A DNA stretch of 64,000 nucleotides from WRGT01 sp942493035 (GTDB lineage Bacteria; Spirochaetota; UBA4802; UBA5550), in assembly GCA_942493035.1 (NCBI GenBank), contig OW818666.1:2542001-2606000 (forward strand), written 5' to 3'. Of this stretch, positions 9,001 to 17,452 are shown piece by piece (the first letter of the stretch is position 1; each line of letters starts with the position of its first letter). Below the pieces are notes generated by a model. That model was not told the DNA's origin. It made no database searches and saw only the letters and a program-made list of their open reading frames with translations. The translations under genes and the position numbers were made by a program.

Positions 9001-9060
9001 ACTCCCCCACTCCGTCTGCGCCCCCTCTGCCGCGATGCGGCATCTCCCCCATGATGAGAT

Positions 9061-10563
9061 CTAATCATTACCCACATTTCTAAGTTTTTTAGAGATGTGG
9101 GTAAAAAAGTTATATTAATTTAAATATCTGTGCTAATTTATGGTTGGATTAATCTTCAGGAAGAATAATCCATGAATAAAAAATTAAATCTGTCGGATGA
9201 AATTAGAAATAATACAATCAATGATAAGAGGATAAGAAGTCGATTGGCAAAAACTATTGATCAATTATCGCAATATCCCAATCATTCGATTCCTCAAGCA
9301 TGCAAAAAACCGTCAGAAATAAAAGGGGCATATCGATTGTTAGACAATAAAAAAGTTACTCCCGAAGGAATATTGTCCGGACATAAAGAAGCAACCAGAG
9401 TAAGAATGGCTGAACATAAAATTGTATTACTTGTACAGGATACAACTGATTTCAATTACACCAGACCTTCTGCTATAAAAGGAATGGGGGATCATGCGGC
9501 ATCTCCTAATAGTAAAGGTTTATTACTCCATAGTACTCTTGCTGTAACACCGGAAGGTGTACCTCTGGGTTTATTATTTCAAAAGTATTGGACACGAGAT
9601 CCAGAAGAAAAAGGAAAAAAGAATAAAAGGAAAGAGCTTCCCGTTGAAGAGAAGGAAAGTTTTCGCTGGATAGAAGCCATGGAAGAAAGCACTTCCGATA
9701 TTCCGGATGGTGTAATAACAGTAACTGTAGCAGATCGCGAAGCAGATTTTTTTGATTTATTTAGAAGAAGCAAAGAGCTCAAACAAGATATACTGATAAG
9801 AGCTATCGGCAATCGGAAAGTCAATAGTGAAGAAAATTCTTTGATTAAAACAATTGAAGCAGCAGAAATTGCCGGAAAAATCAAGGTTTTCATACCAAGG
9901 GATGCAAATTCTAAATTGCCGGAGAGAGAAGTGGAGTTGGAAATTAAATTCCGCACACTCCAGTTAAAGCCGACATATTATTCAACAGATTCAAAAAACT
10001 CACAGTTCATAGAACTTGACGCTTTATATGCCAGGGAGATAAATCCAGCACTGGATGAAAAACCAATAGAATGGTTATTGCTCTCATCAATACCAATTTT
10101 GACCATTGAAGATGCGGTAGAAAGACTCGGCTGGTATAGGCAGAGATGGAAGATTGAAAGATTTCATTTTACTCTCAAGAGCGGATGCAAAGTTGAAGAG
10201 CTGCAACTTGAAACTATAGAGCGTATTGAAAACGCACTTTCTCTATATTCGATTGTTTCATGGAAATTATTATGGCTGGTCTATGAGAGCAGAATCAAAC
10301 CTGATGAATCTTGTGAGATTGTATTAGAAGAATACGAATGGCATGCATTATATTGTATGGTAAAACAGAAAAAAGATTTTCCAAAGAAGCCTCCAACTCT
10401 AAAAGAAGCATCAATGATGATAGCAAGATTAGGTGGTTTCATGTGTCGCAAGGGTGATGGTGATCCTGGTGTTAAGGTCATGTGGCGTGGACTTCAGCGT
10501 TTGAATGATGTATCTTCTGTATGGTCTATTATAACTCATACAGAAGATGTGGGTAATGATTAG
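9061..10563 (+). mobile_element. IS4-family (IS50-group-like) insertion sequence, intact
   Basis: The element is 1503 bp long. Its ends are inverted repeats beginning CTAATCATTACCCACAT (17 bp exact). It is flanked by a perfect 10-bp target duplication atgatgagat (9051-9060 and 10564-10573). The single transposase gene ends exactly at the right tip: its TAG stop is the last three bases of the element. Just inside the left end, tacccacatttcta and tagagatgtgggta form a hairpin that could block read-through. Removing the element rebuilds the palindrome tctccccc-atgatgagat-gggggaga, so the target was an intergenic hairpin. Confidence 0.93.
9172..10563 (+). CDS. IS4-family DDE transposase
   Basis: The 463-residue protein begins with a Tn5-type DNA-binding segment (KPSEIKGAYRLLDNKK). 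It carries the DDE triad: Asp90 in VQDTTDFNY, Asp188 in VADREADFF, and Glu329 in the YREK-like YRQRWKIERFHFTLKSG. These positions closely parallel those of Tn5 transposase. The frame is uninterrupted and the C-terminal residues are encoded by the right terminal repeat, so the enzyme is probably active. AGGAAG precedes the start. Confidence 0.95.
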   Translation: MNKKLNLSDEIRNNTINDKRIRSRLAKTIDQLSQYPNHSIPQACKKPSEIKGAYRLLDNKKVTPEGILSGHKEATRVRMAEHKIVLLVQDTTDFNYTRPSAIKGMGDHAASPNSKGLLLHSTLAVTPEGVPLGLLFQKYWTRDPEEKGKKNKRKELPVEEKESFRWIEAMEESTSDIPDGVITVTVADREADFFDLFRRSKELKQDILIRAIGNRKVNSEENSLIKTIEAAEIAGKIKVFIPRDANSKLPEREVELEIKFRTLQLKPTYYSTDSKNSQFIELDALYAREINPALDEKPIEWLLLSSIPILTIEDAVERLGWYRQRWKIERFHFTLKSGCKVEELQLETIERIENALSLYSIVSWKLLWLVYESRIKPDESCEIVLEEYEWHALYCMVKQKKDFPKKPPTLKEASMMIARLGGFMCRKGDGDPGVKVMWRGLQRLNDVSSVWSIITHTEDVGND

Positions 10564-10621
10564 ATGATGAGATGGGGGAGACTAATAATGTATGAATACA
10601 GTTGACTCAAACCCATTACAC

Positions 10622-10682
10622 TCACCCTTCCCCATCTCTCCATGGGGAAGGTGCCCAGCGGGCGGATGGGGAGGCCTTCTCT
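10622..10682 (+). repeat. Dispersed repeat family S, copy A
   Basis: The block reads cccttccccatctctccatg, then gggaaggtgcccagcgggcg and gatggggaggcctt. A close copy in opposite orientation lies at 33363-33422. The palindrome into which the IS4 element inserted (9010-9060 plus 10564-10580) has the same gatgggg/ccccatc architecture and is probably a third, diverged member. Confidence 0.65.
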
Positions 10683-10710
10683 ACCTGACGGGCGAGCGGT
10701 GTGTAAATCC

Positions 10711-11508
10711 CTAAACCCCGAAAAAATTCCTGTAATAAAAAAGAATTATTGTATTGCCGAAAAGCAGTGTAATAATAATACCTGCGGCAATGAACGGGGC
10801 GAAGGGTATTTTTATTCGGAAACTCCACCCTTTGAATGCCGCCCAGCAGATTCCAAAAACTGCTCCGGAAATAAGAGATACCTCAAGAAGCACAATACTC
10901 ATTTCAAGCCCGAGGAGAAAACCCGCAGCAGCGTAGAGTTTTAAATCCCCCCCGCCGAAGGCTCCGGGAAAAAGAAACATTATTACCAGGAAAAAAATTG
11001 TCAGAAAAAGAAAACCGTATAAGCTGTCGAGATAACTATTCCGCACAATAACCGGATAGACAGATAGAACTAAAAAAAGTATAGTGAGACTTGCCGGTAT
11101 AACCATAGTTTTAATATCAACTACTGCAATAGCAACTAAAACTGCAGCAATCAGGTATATGAAAAGAGAGAGAAGACCTGTTCCATGGAAATACGCAACC
11201 AGTACTGCAAGTCCGCCGTACAGAATCTCCATGAGCGGATATACATATGGAATTCTGCTTTGGCAGGAGAAGCACCTTCCCCGTGAAAATAAAAATCCTG
11301 CAAGGGGAATTAAATATAACGCGGTTATAGTTTTTCCGCATGCAGGACATTCTGAGCGGGAGAATAGGGCTTTAAATGGATTCTCTTTAATGCTGCCGTT
11401 TACATATCTTTCTGCAAGTGTGTAAAAAAAACTTCCGGCAAATGTTCCGGCAATAAAAAATAATACATAGTTTATCAAAATAATTATTCCTGAACAGTAT
11501 TTATTCAT
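10711..11508 (-). CDS. Prepilin leader peptidase / N-methyltransferase (A24)
   Basis: This inner-membrane aspartic protease cleaves and methylates type IV pilin-like precursors. The 265-residue protein has two zinc-type Cys pairs (C54-x2-C57 and C79-x2-C82) in its cytosolic loop. Catalytic aspartates are in VVDIKTMVIP (Asp131) and GGGDLKLYAAAGFLLG (Asp188), among several membrane helices. I start it at the Met of MNKYCSGIIILINYV (11508) because the longer open frame upstream is encoded by palindromic repeats. The substrate pilin genes are not in the window. It lies downstream of the three-barrel cluster, separated by large hairpins. Confidence 0.92.
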   Translation of the reverse strand: MNKYCSGIIILINYVLFFIAGTFAGSFFYTLAERYVNGSIKENPFKALFSRSECPACGKTITALYLIPLAGFLFSRGRCFSCQSRIPYVYPLMEILYGGLAVLVAYFHGTGLLSLFIYLIAAVLVAIAVVDIKTMVIPASLTILFLVLSVYPVIVRNSYLDSLYGFLFLTIFFLVIMFLFPGAFGGGDLKLYAAAGFLLGLEMSIVLLEVSLISGAVFGICWAAFKGWSFRIKIPFAPFIAAGIIITLLFGNTIILFYYRNFFGV

Positions 11509-11526
11509 TAACTCTTTTGAATTTTG

Positions 11527-11575
11527 CAAAAATACATATCCCCGCCGCCGAAGGCGGCGGGGATATGTATTTTTG
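11527..11575. repeat. GAA-loop hairpin P1 (23-bp perfect arms)
   Basis: Bases 11527-11549 and 11553-11575 are exact reverse complements around a gaa loop. The inner arms are CCCCGCCGCC/GGCGGCGGGG and the outer arms caaaaatacatat/atatgtatttttg. It lies downstream of the beta-barrel operon and upstream of the prepilin peptidase. Confidence 0.85.
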
Positions 11576-11664
11576 TAACTGTTCATAAACCGGTGATGAA
11601 ATCTGTTTCCCCGCGCCGTAGGCGCGGGGAAAATCATAATTACCTGCGATTTATGAGCAGTTAC
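11575..11664. repeat. Nested double hairpin P2
   Basis: An outer inverted repeat gtaactgttcataaa (11575-11589) / tttatgagcagttac (11650-11664, one mismatch) encloses a second core hairpin. That core is tttccccgcgcc (11606-11617), loop gta, ggcgcggggaaa (11621-11632). The core belongs to the same CCCCGC family as P1 but with GCGCC instead of GCCGCC and a different loop. Confidence 0.75.
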
Positions 11665-11731
11665 GTAATTTTTATATTCTACACCATAAAACATGTGTTT
11701 AGAAATTATTGCTGATTACTGAAAAATATTA

Positions 11732-12439
11732 TCAGATTTTAAAATCAATATTGTAGTTTAATCCGGCAGTGATTTCGAAAGTATTCATGCTCATCATGAT
11801 TTCACTGTTTTCATCTTCACTTTTCACTCTTTTTGCGTTTCCTGAAAATTTTGTAATCTCCACACAAAAAGAATAATTACGGTCGATCAGAGCCTCTGCT
11901 CCGAATTTTAAATGCGTACCTGTAATGTATCCGGCAAAAGTATGAGAATCCTCAGGATACGACGGAAGATTTACACCGGCAGGATCGGACTGTTCCACAA
12001 GAGCAACTACGTAACTCATATTTATTCCACCGGCAAAATAGATCCGGTTTCTCTCTGAAAGAGGTATTACTATACCGAATGAAACCGGAAACGTAAATCT
12101 TGAATATTTCAGATCTACTTCATTATCAGCTCCGCCGGACTCTACCGAACCTGAAGGATTGTAGAAACTATTTGTAGAATATTCAATACCGGTTTTCATA
12201 AGCAGAGAGTCGTTTATATATGCCAGGGTCACAGAAAATACCGGAGAATATTTTGATTCTAGCTCGGACACATCGGCTCCGGCTATAGATCTCATCTCAC
12301 TGTTTATATTACCGGCAATATTCTCCACGTCACCTGCATCATTTGAAGCACCGGCCATTAATCCCAGATTAAATATACCGGTTGCGTAAAGATCTCCGCA
12401 TAAAAATAGAATCAGTAATGTTATTTTGAAATATTTCAC
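11732..12439 (-). CDS. Outer-membrane beta-barrel protein, third of three tandem paralogues
   Basis: The 235-residue protein has an N-terminal signal peptide (ITLLILFLCGDLYAT). Alternating hydrophobic/polar strands follow, such as YSRFTFPVSFGIVIPL and RIYFAGGINMSYVVAL, and it ends in an aromatic-rich strand (FEITAGLNYNIDFKI). This pattern fits a small porin-like or OmpA-N/OmpX-type barrel. Segments resemble those in the two genes upstream (a Y.R/GIEY strand, then ...FPVSFGI, then ...YFAGGI). It starts 18 bases after the preceding gene, so the three form one minus-strand operon. Function is unknown. Confidence 0.75.
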   Translation of the reverse strand: MKYFKITLLILFLCGDLYATGIFNLGLMAGASNDAGDVENIAGNINSEMRSIAGADVSELESKYSPVFSVTLAYINDSLLMKTGIEYSTNSFYNPSGSVESGGADNEVDLKYSRFTFPVSFGIVIPLSERNRIYFAGGINMSYVVALVEQSDPAGVNLPSYPEDSHTFAGYITGTHLKFGAEALIDRNYSFCVEITKFSGNAKRVKSEDENSEIMMSMNTFEITAGLNYNIDFKI

Positions 12440-12457
12440 AAATTATTTCCGGTTAAC

Positions 12458-13165
12458 CTATATGTTAAAATTGAGCGTCGCTGACGCTGTAATATGATAT
12501 CCTGTGAAGTCCACCCTTGCATAATCTGATTGAGCTTTAACGACAGAGCTCCTTCCGTTAAGATATTTCACTTCGCAGCCGACAGATACTCTTTCATTCA
12601 AAAGATATTCGCAGCCCAACTCCGCGACTAATGGAATCGCATAAGCAGTAAAACTGGAACTGTTATTGAGACTTGCTGATTTAAAACTATTGCTGTAAGT
12701 ACCATATGCGAATGCTGCACCAATCCCGAAATACAACCTGGACTCTCCCCAGAATAAAAGCGAAACACCTGTTGTAACAGGAACATCAAAAGACCACTGC
12801 GTGTATGTAACATCTACGATTTCAGTCCCGTCCGGACTTATAGTTTTACCTGTACCGCCGGACATCGCATAAACATATTCTATTCCGGCCCTGTAATAAA
12901 TATAATTTCTTATAATCCGGAGATCCGCCCCGGCAATGACTCCCAAAATATCTTCGACAGAAGTAACAGCCTGAACATCATCTGATCTGTTTATATTATT
13001 GATTCCGTCCGGTACGCCGAGATTTTCCGACTGCCATCCTGAACTCATGGATCCCCCAACAGATGGAGAGTAACCAAGCCGTGCAGATAATGATATCTCT
13101 GCCGCATGAGATAAAACTGTACTAAAAAGAACGATTACTGTAATTATATATTTTATTTTTTTCAT
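12458..13165 (-). CDS. Outer-membrane beta-barrel protein, second of three tandem paralogues
   Basis: The 235-residue protein has a signal peptide (MKKIKYIITVIVLFSTVLSHA) and then barrel-like strands. Examples are YIYYRAGIEYVYAM, WSFDVPVTTGVSLLF, SRLYFGIGAAFAYGTY and a final YHITASATLNFNI. The motif order (R..GIEY, then ..VPV.TGVSL, then ..YFGIGAAF) matches its two neighbours, which points to duplication. Only four bases separate it from the gene before it. Like its neighbours, it could sense or bind a surface ligand; nothing in the sequence says which. Confidence 0.75.
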   Translation of the reverse strand: MKKIKYIITVIVLFSTVLSHAAEISLSARLGYSPSVGGSMSSGWQSENLGVPDGINNINRSDDVQAVTSVEDILGVIAGADLRIIRNYIYYRAGIEYVYAMSGGTGKTISPDGTEIVDVTYTQWSFDVPVTTGVSLLFWGESRLYFGIGAAFAYGTYSNSFKSASLNNSSSFTAYAIPLVAELGCEYLLNERVSVGCEVKYLNGRSSVVKAQSDYARVDFTGYHITASATLNFNI

Positions 13166-13169
13166 AATA

Positions 13170-13793
13170 TCAATATCTGCCGAAATGATATATTACACCA
13201 AAGCGGATTCTATGGCCCGAGTAATCAATTGAATAATCATCATATAAGCCTGCACCCGATGAAGCGACGGGAGCGCTCCGTGCAGCCAAATACTCCCACT
13301 CGAATATCAGCGAGGCTTCGCTATAAATTTCAGATTCAATACCGGCAAGAAATCCGAAACCGAAAAGCTGCTCATTAATGTCCTCATCGCCTGCTGAAGT
13401 TTTAACATGCCCCATACCGAAGACATATGCCCCCCCGCCTCCGAGATAGAATACTCCGAAATCACGGAGCGGCAGATTTATGCCTCCATAAACCGGAACT
13501 TCAATAAATTCAAGTTCGGTCTCAAGAATATCCCCGGCACTGCCGTTTACGATTACACCTTTATCAAATGGATATGAATATTCAACTCCCGAGCGGAGAA
13601 AAACTCTGCTCATATCGAGTTTAAAAATTGCCCCCGCGGAGATATTGTGCTGAACCTGAGCCTGAATTGATCTCTTCTCCGAGAGCATGCCCACATCATA
13701 CTGATAACCGGCAGTGAGCCCTGCAGACAATCTGTCTTCAGAATAAAGTGAATTTGCAATAAATAACAGTATAATGACAATAATTCTTTTCAT
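13170..13793 (-). CDS. Outer-membrane beta-barrel protein, first of three tandem paralogues
   Basis: The 207-residue protein leads the minus-strand trio. It has a signal peptide (MKRIIVIILLFIANSLYS) and strands such as FLRSGVEYSYPF, IEVPVYGGINLPL, FYLGGGGAYVFGMG and a terminal HRIRFGVIYHFGRY. The order again parallels the other two, indicating common descent. It is divergently oriented to the lipoprotein gene at 14093, and a GAA-loop hairpin lies between them. Confidence 0.75.
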   Translation of the reverse strand: MKRIIVIILLFIANSLYSEDRLSAGLTAGYQYDVGMLSEKRSIQAQVQHNISAGAIFKLDMSRVFLRSGVEYSYPFDKGVIVNGSAGDILETELEFIEVPVYGGINLPLRDFGVFYLGGGGAYVFGMGHVKTSAGDEDINEQLFGFGFLAGIESEIYSEASLIFEWEYLAARSAPVASSGAGLYDDYSIDYSGHRIRFGVIYHFGRY

Positions 13794-13912
13794 TCAATTT
13801 CCGGTATTATAATTTAAAACCTGCATACAGAATTTCATAGTTTTTATGAAGATACAATCATTTTTTTACCAGTGATAATTACTAAACACAGGTTTTAGTG
13901 AAAAAAAACTTA

Positions 13913-13943
13913 TTATCCCCGCCGCCGAAGGCGGCGGGGATAA
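13913..13943. repeat. GAA-loop hairpin P3
   Basis: ttatccccgccgcc (13913-13926) pairs perfectly with ggcggcggggataa (13930-13943) around gaa. It sits between two divergently transcribed genes (starts at 13793 and 14093). It therefore cannot be a normal 3'-end terminator for either of them. Confidence 0.85.
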
Positions 13944-14092
13944 TTGTGCCTTATTTAACTTTGGAAAATTAAAAAATAAATACTGTTTTTTTATATAAAT
14001 ATATTCAAAAAATTGACAAAAATATACCTGTATTTTCTCTTAACAGAGTTGATAAAATACTCTAAAATACTCAATCTGAAACAAGAGGTGCT

Positions 14093-14548
14093 GTGAAAAA
14101 CAGAATTACAAAAAAACAAATTCTAATTACTTTATCGGCACTTACATTGGGAATATTCAGCTGCTCAGCAATGCAGATAACTGAAAATAATGTACGAAAA
14201 GAACTGCAGTCAGCTGCAGAATCTATAAAAAAAGATAGAAAGAGCATTTATAAACTGGATAAGAATACAGTCGGCCGGAAAGGATATTTTTATATAATTA
14301 AAAATGACGGTAAAATATCTCATCACCCTAAAAAAGGACTGATAAACTCCGACTTCAGCAGATTCCCTTTTATTCAGAAAATATTAAAAGAGAGAAACGG
14401 CTGCTTCTCTTTTAATGCGGATGGTACACAGAGGTATGTCTTTTTCAATGAAGCAGGTGGAGATGAAATTCTATGCCTGACCATTGAAGCTGGCGAGTTT
14501 AACGATCCGGTTTCCGGATGCGATTCAAAGATTGAGGGAAAAAAATGA
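14093..14548 (+). CDS. Small lipoprotein with a Cache-like segment
   Basis: The 151-residue product begins with a GTG preceded by AAGAGGTG. The N-terminus has a lipoprotein-type signal ending in LGIFSC, so it is probably anchored to a membrane. The mature part contains GYFYIIKNDGKISHHPKKG, which resembles the small extracellular Cache sensors of chemoreceptors, though no transmembrane or signalling output domain follows. The stop overlaps the patatin-like gene by four bases, so the two proteins are likely made together and may act together at the envelope. The family assignment is tentative. Confidence 0.65.
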   Translation: MKNRITKKQILITLSALTLGIFSCSAMQITENNVRKELQSAAESIKKDRKSIYKLDKNTVGRKGYFYIIKNDGKISHHPKKGLINSDFSRFPFIQKILKERNGCFSFNADGTQRYVFFNEAGGDEILCLTIEAGEFNDPVSGCDSKIEGKK

Positions 14549-15405
14549 AAGATTTTAAATCAGCAGTATTCTCCGGCGGCGGAAGCAGATGTATGTGGCA
14601 GGTCGGATTCTGGCAGTCAGTGTCTCCGGAACTGAAACTAAAGCCGGAGATTGTAGCCGGTGTAAGCGCAGGCGCGGCAATGGCGGGAATGATAATGGCC
14701 GGCACAGCGGAAACAGGACTTACCCTGATAAAGGAAGCAACAGCAGCTAATAAAAAAAATTTTTACATGAGCAACTTTCTTAAAAAAGAACCGGTTTTTC
14801 CGCACTACGAAATATATAGAAATACAGTACTGAAAACAATCGATTCCGCTGCTCTAAAGCGATTTAAAAAAGGTCCCGAGATAAGAGTACTCTTCGCCAA
14901 TCCTCCTGTTTATCTCGGAGCATTATCGGGAACATTTGTGGGACTTATGACTTATGTAGTGGAAAAACATATTATGCATCCGGTACATCCGAAAATGGCA
15001 TCGAAGCTGGGATACAGACCAACCGTGGTTAAACTGAATGAATGTAATTCTGCGGAAGAGATTGCTGATGTTATAATGTGTTCATCGTGCACTCCGCCAT
15101 TCCTTCCGATTATGAGATATAATGGTAAAATTTCACTCGATGGCGGAATCATAGACAACGTTCCGGTTTCGGCTATCAGTGACGATGAGAAAAGAGGACG
15201 AATGCTTGTACTCATGTCAAGAATTCACAGGGAAGATAGAATACCGCAAACCCATGATAGAGTTTATCTTCAGCCATCGGAGACTCCGGCAATCTCAAAG
15301 TGGGACTATACCAATCCCGCCGGACTTCAGGCTGCTTATGATCTTGGAAGAAAAGATGGAGATTCTTTTATCCGTGAGTATAAAAGCGGAAAATTTAAAA
15401 AATAA
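14545..15405 (+). CDS. Patatin-like phospholipase
   Basis: This Ser-Asp dyad lipid acyl hydrolase has 286 residues. The oxyanion loop is SGGGSRCMWQVGF (10-22). The nucleophile elbow is GVSAG with Ser41, and the catalytic Asp199 is in DGGIIDNVP. No signal peptide is seen, so it is cytosolic or secreted by another route. The gene is translationally coupled to the lipoprotein before it. The last 11 bases overlap the convergent Nudix gene. The substrate is unknown. Confidence 0.9.
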   Translation: MKDFKSAVFSGGGSRCMWQVGFWQSVSPELKLKPEIVAGVSAGAAMAGMIMAGTAETGLTLIKEATAANKKNFYMSNFLKKEPVFPHYEIYRNTVLKTIDSAALKRFKKGPEIRVLFANPPVYLGALSGTFVGLMTYVVEKHIMHPVHPKMASKLGYRPTVVKLNECNSAEEIADVIMCSSCTPPFLPIMRYNGKISLDGGIIDNVPVSAISDDEKRGRMLVLMSRIHREDRIPQTHDRVYLQPSETPAISKWDYTNPAGLQAAYDLGRKDGDSFIREYKSGKFKK

Positions 15406-15955
15406 CCTGCCCGAACCGGTTGTGAGATGAGAGGAAATAGAGACCTAAACCTGTAAGAGCAATCGAATGAGTGAAGGCCCCGTTTCTGATCATCTCAGAG
15501 AGTTCATCCACATCGGCAGTAAAGACTTCAATATCTTCAGCCTCGTCAAGATCCTGCGGGGCTGAAGGCTCACACCCCTCAACCAGATAAAAACTTATAC
15601 GGTTACTCATCATTGCAGGATTGACCCATAGGCTTTTCAGGAGATGAACCGATTTTCCGATGAAGCCGGTCTCCTCGCGCAGCTCTCTGACAGCACAATC
15701 CTCAGGGTTTTCTCCGTCATCAATCATGCCGCCCGGCGTTTCTATGGAAATTTCTCCGGTACCGAGCCGGTGCTGCTTAACCAATACAAATTTACCATCT
15801 GTAGTCAGAGCAATGACATTGATCCAGTCGAATGTATCAAGTACATAAAAGTCATTCTGTATATTTTTCCTGTCGTGTCTGCAATCAAGTTCCTTAATTG
15901 TAAATATTCTATTCACATGAACTTTTTTTTCAGTTTCTATTTTCCATTTTTCCAT
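15395..15955 (-). CDS. Nudix hydrolase, ADP-ribose pyrophosphatase-like
   Basis: The 186-residue protein has a complete Nudix box G76-x5-E82-x7-REL-REETGF, which binds Mg and cleaves nucleoside diphosphate-X compounds. The N-terminal arrangement (DFYVLDTFDWINVIALTTDG, then LVKQHRLGTGE) is that of the ADP-ribose/NDP-sugar pyrophosphatase subgroup. It is followed on the same strand by a methyltransferase gene whose start lies upstream at 16702. It overlaps the patatin gene tail to tail. Confidence 0.9.
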   Translation of the reverse strand: MEKWKIETEKKVHVNRIFTIKELDCRHDRKNIQNDFYVLDTFDWINVIALTTDGKFVLVKQHRLGTGEISIETPGGMIDDGENPEDCAVRELREETGFIGKSVHLLKSLWVNPAMMSNRISFYLVEGCEPSAPQDLDEAEDIEVFTADVDELSEMIRNGAFTHSIALTGLGLYFLSSHNRFGQVIF

Positions 15956-15985
15956 GTGCCGGCCTTTTTTGCTTTTGATATTAAT

Positions 15986-16702
15986 CTACTTCCCGCAGAT
16001 ATAAATTGTTGCGACTCCGAAAGTTTTTCTTTTATAATCTACGGATTTAAATCCTGCTGTTTTTATTCTTTCGATCAGGGTATCTCTGTCTAGAAATGTT
16101 GATATACTCCCTGCAAGATATCCGTATGCCTCGCGCTTGCCGGAGAGTATGCCTCCGATGAATGGAAGAATCTTTGTCAGATAGAGATTGTAGAAAAAAC
16201 GGACAAATCCGTTATCAGGTCTGGTCAGTTCGAGTATAAGAAGTTTACCCCCCGGCTTAATTACGCGAAGAGATTCACTCAGGAATACATCGACATCGGG
16301 GATGTTTCTTATACCGAAAGCGATAGTGAGAAAATCAAAACTCTGATTTTTGAACGGAAGTTTTCCAGCATCTGCCGAAATATTTTCACCGGAAAGCCAC
16401 CCCTTCTCAATACCCTTCTTCAGCATATTGAATGAAAAATCGAGTGAGAAGAGTTCCCCTCCCCCTTTCACAAGCTGTCTTGTAAGATCGCCGGTTCCGC
16501 AGCATAGATCGAGAATTCTTTTGCTGCCCGGACCGGCGGTCATGCGTACCAGGTCTTTACGCCAGAAGTTATCAATTCCTCCGGAGAGAACTCTGTTAAG
16601 CAGGTCGTATGTGGGGACTATTGAATCGAACATGGACCGGATATAACGCTTTTTTTCAGACGGGTCCGTGTTGTTTATTTCGTAACTGGAGTAGTTTGTC
16701 AT
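15986..16702 (-). CDS. ubiE: Demethylmenaquinone / ubiquinone methyltransferase
   Basis: UbiE/MenG uses S-adenosylmethionine to C-methylate the quinone ring in the last or late step of quinone synthesis. The 238-residue protein has the family start RSMFDSIVPTYDLLNRVLSG and FWRKDLVRM. The SAM-binding motif is ILDLCCGTGDLTRQL, followed by FLTIAFGIRNIPD, PGGKLLILELTRP, and a C-terminal VDYKRKTFGVATIYICGK. The match is close to full length. Menaquinone (menG) is more likely than ubiquinone if this is a spirochaete, but sequence alone cannot decide. Confidence 0.93.
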   Translation of the reverse strand: MTNYSSYEINNTDPSEKKRYIRSMFDSIVPTYDLLNRVLSGGIDNFWRKDLVRMTAGPGSKRILDLCCGTGDLTRQLVKGGGELFSLDFSFNMLKKGIEKGWLSGENISADAGKLPFKNQSFDFLTIAFGIRNIPDVDVFLSESLRVIKPGGKLLILELTRPDNGFVRFFYNLYLTKILPFIGGILSGKREAYGYLAGSISTFLDRDTLIERIKTAGFKSVDYKRKTFGVATIYICGK

Positions 16703-16765
16703 TTAATTTACCATTATTCAGGGATGAAAGAGATGTTCCGGAATATATGGTTATATTTCAAGGAA

Positions 16766-16873
16766 TTAATTTATTGGATTGAGACTAATCAGTATCGAAC
16801 CAACTATGATATATTCAACTTCGTGACAGTTGAATAATTCTAACAGTTCTTTGAAGTCTTGCTGAATTTCCAT
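16766..16873 (-). pseudogene. Remnant N-terminus of an AbiEii-type nucleotidyltransferase toxin
   Basis: From the ATG at 16873 the frame reads MEIQQDFKELLELFNCHEVE then YIIVG. This is the characteristic opening of nucleotidyltransferase-fold toxin proteins (usually continuing VGGYAVAFHG). After YIIVG the similarity stops and the frame ends 10 residues later, so the catalytic domain is gone. It overlaps, in another frame, the end of the small gene 16815..17003, as intact two-gene modules of this kind do. Family identity is inferred from a short match. Confidence 0.6.
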
Positions 16874-17003
16874 TATATTGTCTCCGCAGAATTTCAACCG
16901 CAGAAATACGTTCTTCCGGAGAACGTGACAGCCAGTATTGCAGATCAGAGTTAATTTGATCCTTATCGTAAATGTTGTGATTTTTTACGGTTTTTTCAAT
17001 CAT
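16815..17003 (-). CDS. Small protein of a toxin-antitoxin-like pair (partner decayed)
   Basis: The 62-residue protein contains LQYWLSRSPEERISAVEILR and RLQRTVRIIQ. This is the recognisable pattern of small proteins encoded just upstream of nucleotidyltransferase (AbiEii-like) toxins. In this window the partner survives only as the 35-codon remnant 16766..16873, overlapping its 3' end. The small gene may therefore be an orphan antitoxin or itself be decaying. No RNA-binding or DNA-binding motif is obvious. Confidence 0.6.
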   Translation of the reverse strand: MIEKTVKNHNIYDKDQINSDLQYWLSRSPEERISAVEILRRQYNGNSARLQRTVRIIQLSRS

Positions 17004-17452
17004 AATTAATAATAGATGAATCTTATATTGATCTCAACTTTAAAATTATGTAGCCTGATGATTCGGGTTTTCAACTTTTTTTAAACGGCTGCTGAAGTCC
17101 CGCAGCGTAAATAACATTCCATTCTATATATAGTAATCAAATATTTGACCAGGCTTAACTGCCCTCTAAATCCCCCGGAGGGGGACTTCAAAATAACATG
17201 TTTAAATTGTTTCTTAAAAATCATTATTGTTTAACATCACTTCTTTTAAGTCACCCCGGACGATCTGCTGTGCTTATCGAAGCAGGGTTTATGGGGTTAC
17301 AGAGAATTATTTGTGTAATGATTAGATCAGAAAATGACAGCTGGAAATAGCGGGTTAGTTACATATAATGCAGAGTCTTAAACTGTATTTAACTTGCATT
17401 TTTTTCAATATTCTGTAACTTGTTAGATACAAAAGGTCGAAATTATATTAAG
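17004..17452. other. Non-coding stretch with a short GC-rich repeat
   Basis: No gene is seen. At 17161-17190, ccctctaaatcccccggagg followed by gggactt is a copy of the cccccgga/tccggggg repeat also present at 31451-31477, 31537-31563 and 37413-37446. The rest is AT-rich with no ribosomal binding site other than a weak one before 17453. Confidence 0.5.
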
